DNA of 6,541 nt from positions 1-6,541 of the forward strand of contig SFNH01000106.1 in the NCBI GenBank assembly GCA_004554205.1, written 5' to 3'. Made by a program: the position numbers and the translations under genes. A model generated the notes under the pieces. That model ran no database searches, was not told where the DNA came from, and saw only the letters and a list, made by a program, of their open reading frames with translations. Origin of the DNA: Clostridium sp. (GTDB lineage: Bacteria; Bacillota; Clostridia; Lachnospirales; Lachnospiraceae). Positions 6,361-6,541 of the stretch are shown here, one piece after another (the stretch's first letter is position 1; every line of letters starts with the position of its first letter).

Positions 6361-6382
6361 GCCTTACCGCGAGATAATACCT
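6349..6382. promoter_or_regulatory. Inverted repeat overlapping the minus-strand promoter, possible operator
   Basis: AGGTATT (6349-6355) and AATACCT (6376-6382) are perfect 7-base complements separated by 20 bases. The left arm touches the candidate -35 box of the minus-strand promoter. The spacing would suit a dimeric regulator, but a 7-base inverted repeat can also occur by chance. Confidence 0.2.
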
Positions 6383-6470
6383 AAAGTTATCGTGAAATTC
6401 GGAGCAGGGGACACTGTAAAGGACATTGTGCGGAATTTTTGCAAAGAAAAGAAAGAATATTTACGATTTT

Positions 6471-6504
6471 CCCACCCGTTTTGACAAAAAGGGTGGGGTT
6501 TTTT
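6471..6504 (+). terminator. Factor-independent terminator on the plus strand without an upstream gene
   Basis: CCCACCC (6471-6477) pairs with GGGTGGG (6491-6497). Inside, TTTT (6479-6482) can pair with AAAA (6486-6489) around a GAC loop, and a T6 run (6499-6504) follows at once. The structure points to plus-strand termination; the minus strand lacks a T run after the stem. No plus-strand gene lies between 5925 and this point, so it may end read-through transcripts, a short untranslated RNA, or act as an attenuator for a gene to the right of the window. Confidence 0.7.
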
Positions 6505-6541
6505 GCGTTTTGATACGCTATACTACAAGCAAAGACAGAAG

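Noticed and set aside
6046..6384. Plus-strand open frame of 112 codons
   Set aside because: It is antisense to the nucleoside hydrolase remnant, whose N-terminal motif is far more convincing, and it lacks a ribosome binding site.
6287..6484. Plus-strand 65-codon open frame ending in the terminator at 6471-6504
   Set aside because: It needs a GTG start without a ribosome binding site, has no recognisable features, and its end lies inside the terminator stem-loop.
6481..6524. TTGACA (6481-6486) with TATACT (6519-6524) as a promoter
   Set aside because: The spacing is 32 bases, far outside the 16-18 needed, and the TTGACA lies in the terminator loop region.

Overview
The window looks like a chromosomal segment of an anaerobic Gram-positive bacterium of the class Clostridia (Eubacteriales). 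The basis is the style of the proteins (DUF2207 membrane protein, tandem bacterial Ig-like domains ending in a Lys-rich fibronectin-like module, a cytosolic UshA-type metallophosphatase), strong AGGAGG-type ribosome binding sites, tight same-strand packing and factor-independent terminators. The genus cannot be fixed from the sequence alone. No phage, transposon, CRISPR, tRNA or rRNA signal was seen.

Layout, left to right. Positions 2-196 hold the 3' end of an unrecognised plus-strand gene. After a 73-base gap with a GC-rich inverted repeat comes a UshA/CpdB-like 5'-nucleotidase family gene (270-1758). Its first 22 codons lie in a different frame from the remainder, so it is frameshifted near 323-337. 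Two bases later follows a small cytosolic protein that I assign to the DUF6935 family (1761-2315). Fourteen bases after that is a DUF2207 membrane protein with a signal peptide, five membrane segments and a Gly-rich tail (2330-4225). A 49-base gap then leads to a secreted Ig-like/fibronectin-like repeat protein (4275-5924). The run ends at a very strong hairpin terminator (5950-5995) that should work in both directions.

On the minus strand, converging on that terminator, is an 89-codon ORF (6040-6309). It begins with the metal-binding signature of inosine-uridine nucleoside hydrolases but is less than a third of the normal length, so it is probably an internally deleted remnant. A plausible promoter for it lies at 6332-6360. 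The last 232 bases (6310-6541) hold no credible gene. They contain that promoter, an inverted repeat, and a plus-strand terminator (6471-6504) with no obvious gene to terminate.

How the genes may work together: the four plus-strand genes 270-5924 are close enough to be one transcription unit, combining a nucleotide- or sugar-nucleotide-cleaving phosphatase with a small cytosolic protein of unknown role and two cell-envelope or secreted proteins. A functional link between them is inference from spacing only. The two genes with recognisable nucleotide-salvage chemistry (5'-nucleotidase and nucleoside hydrolase) are both damaged, which is the most notable feature of the window. I found no convincing evidence of a wholly new system.
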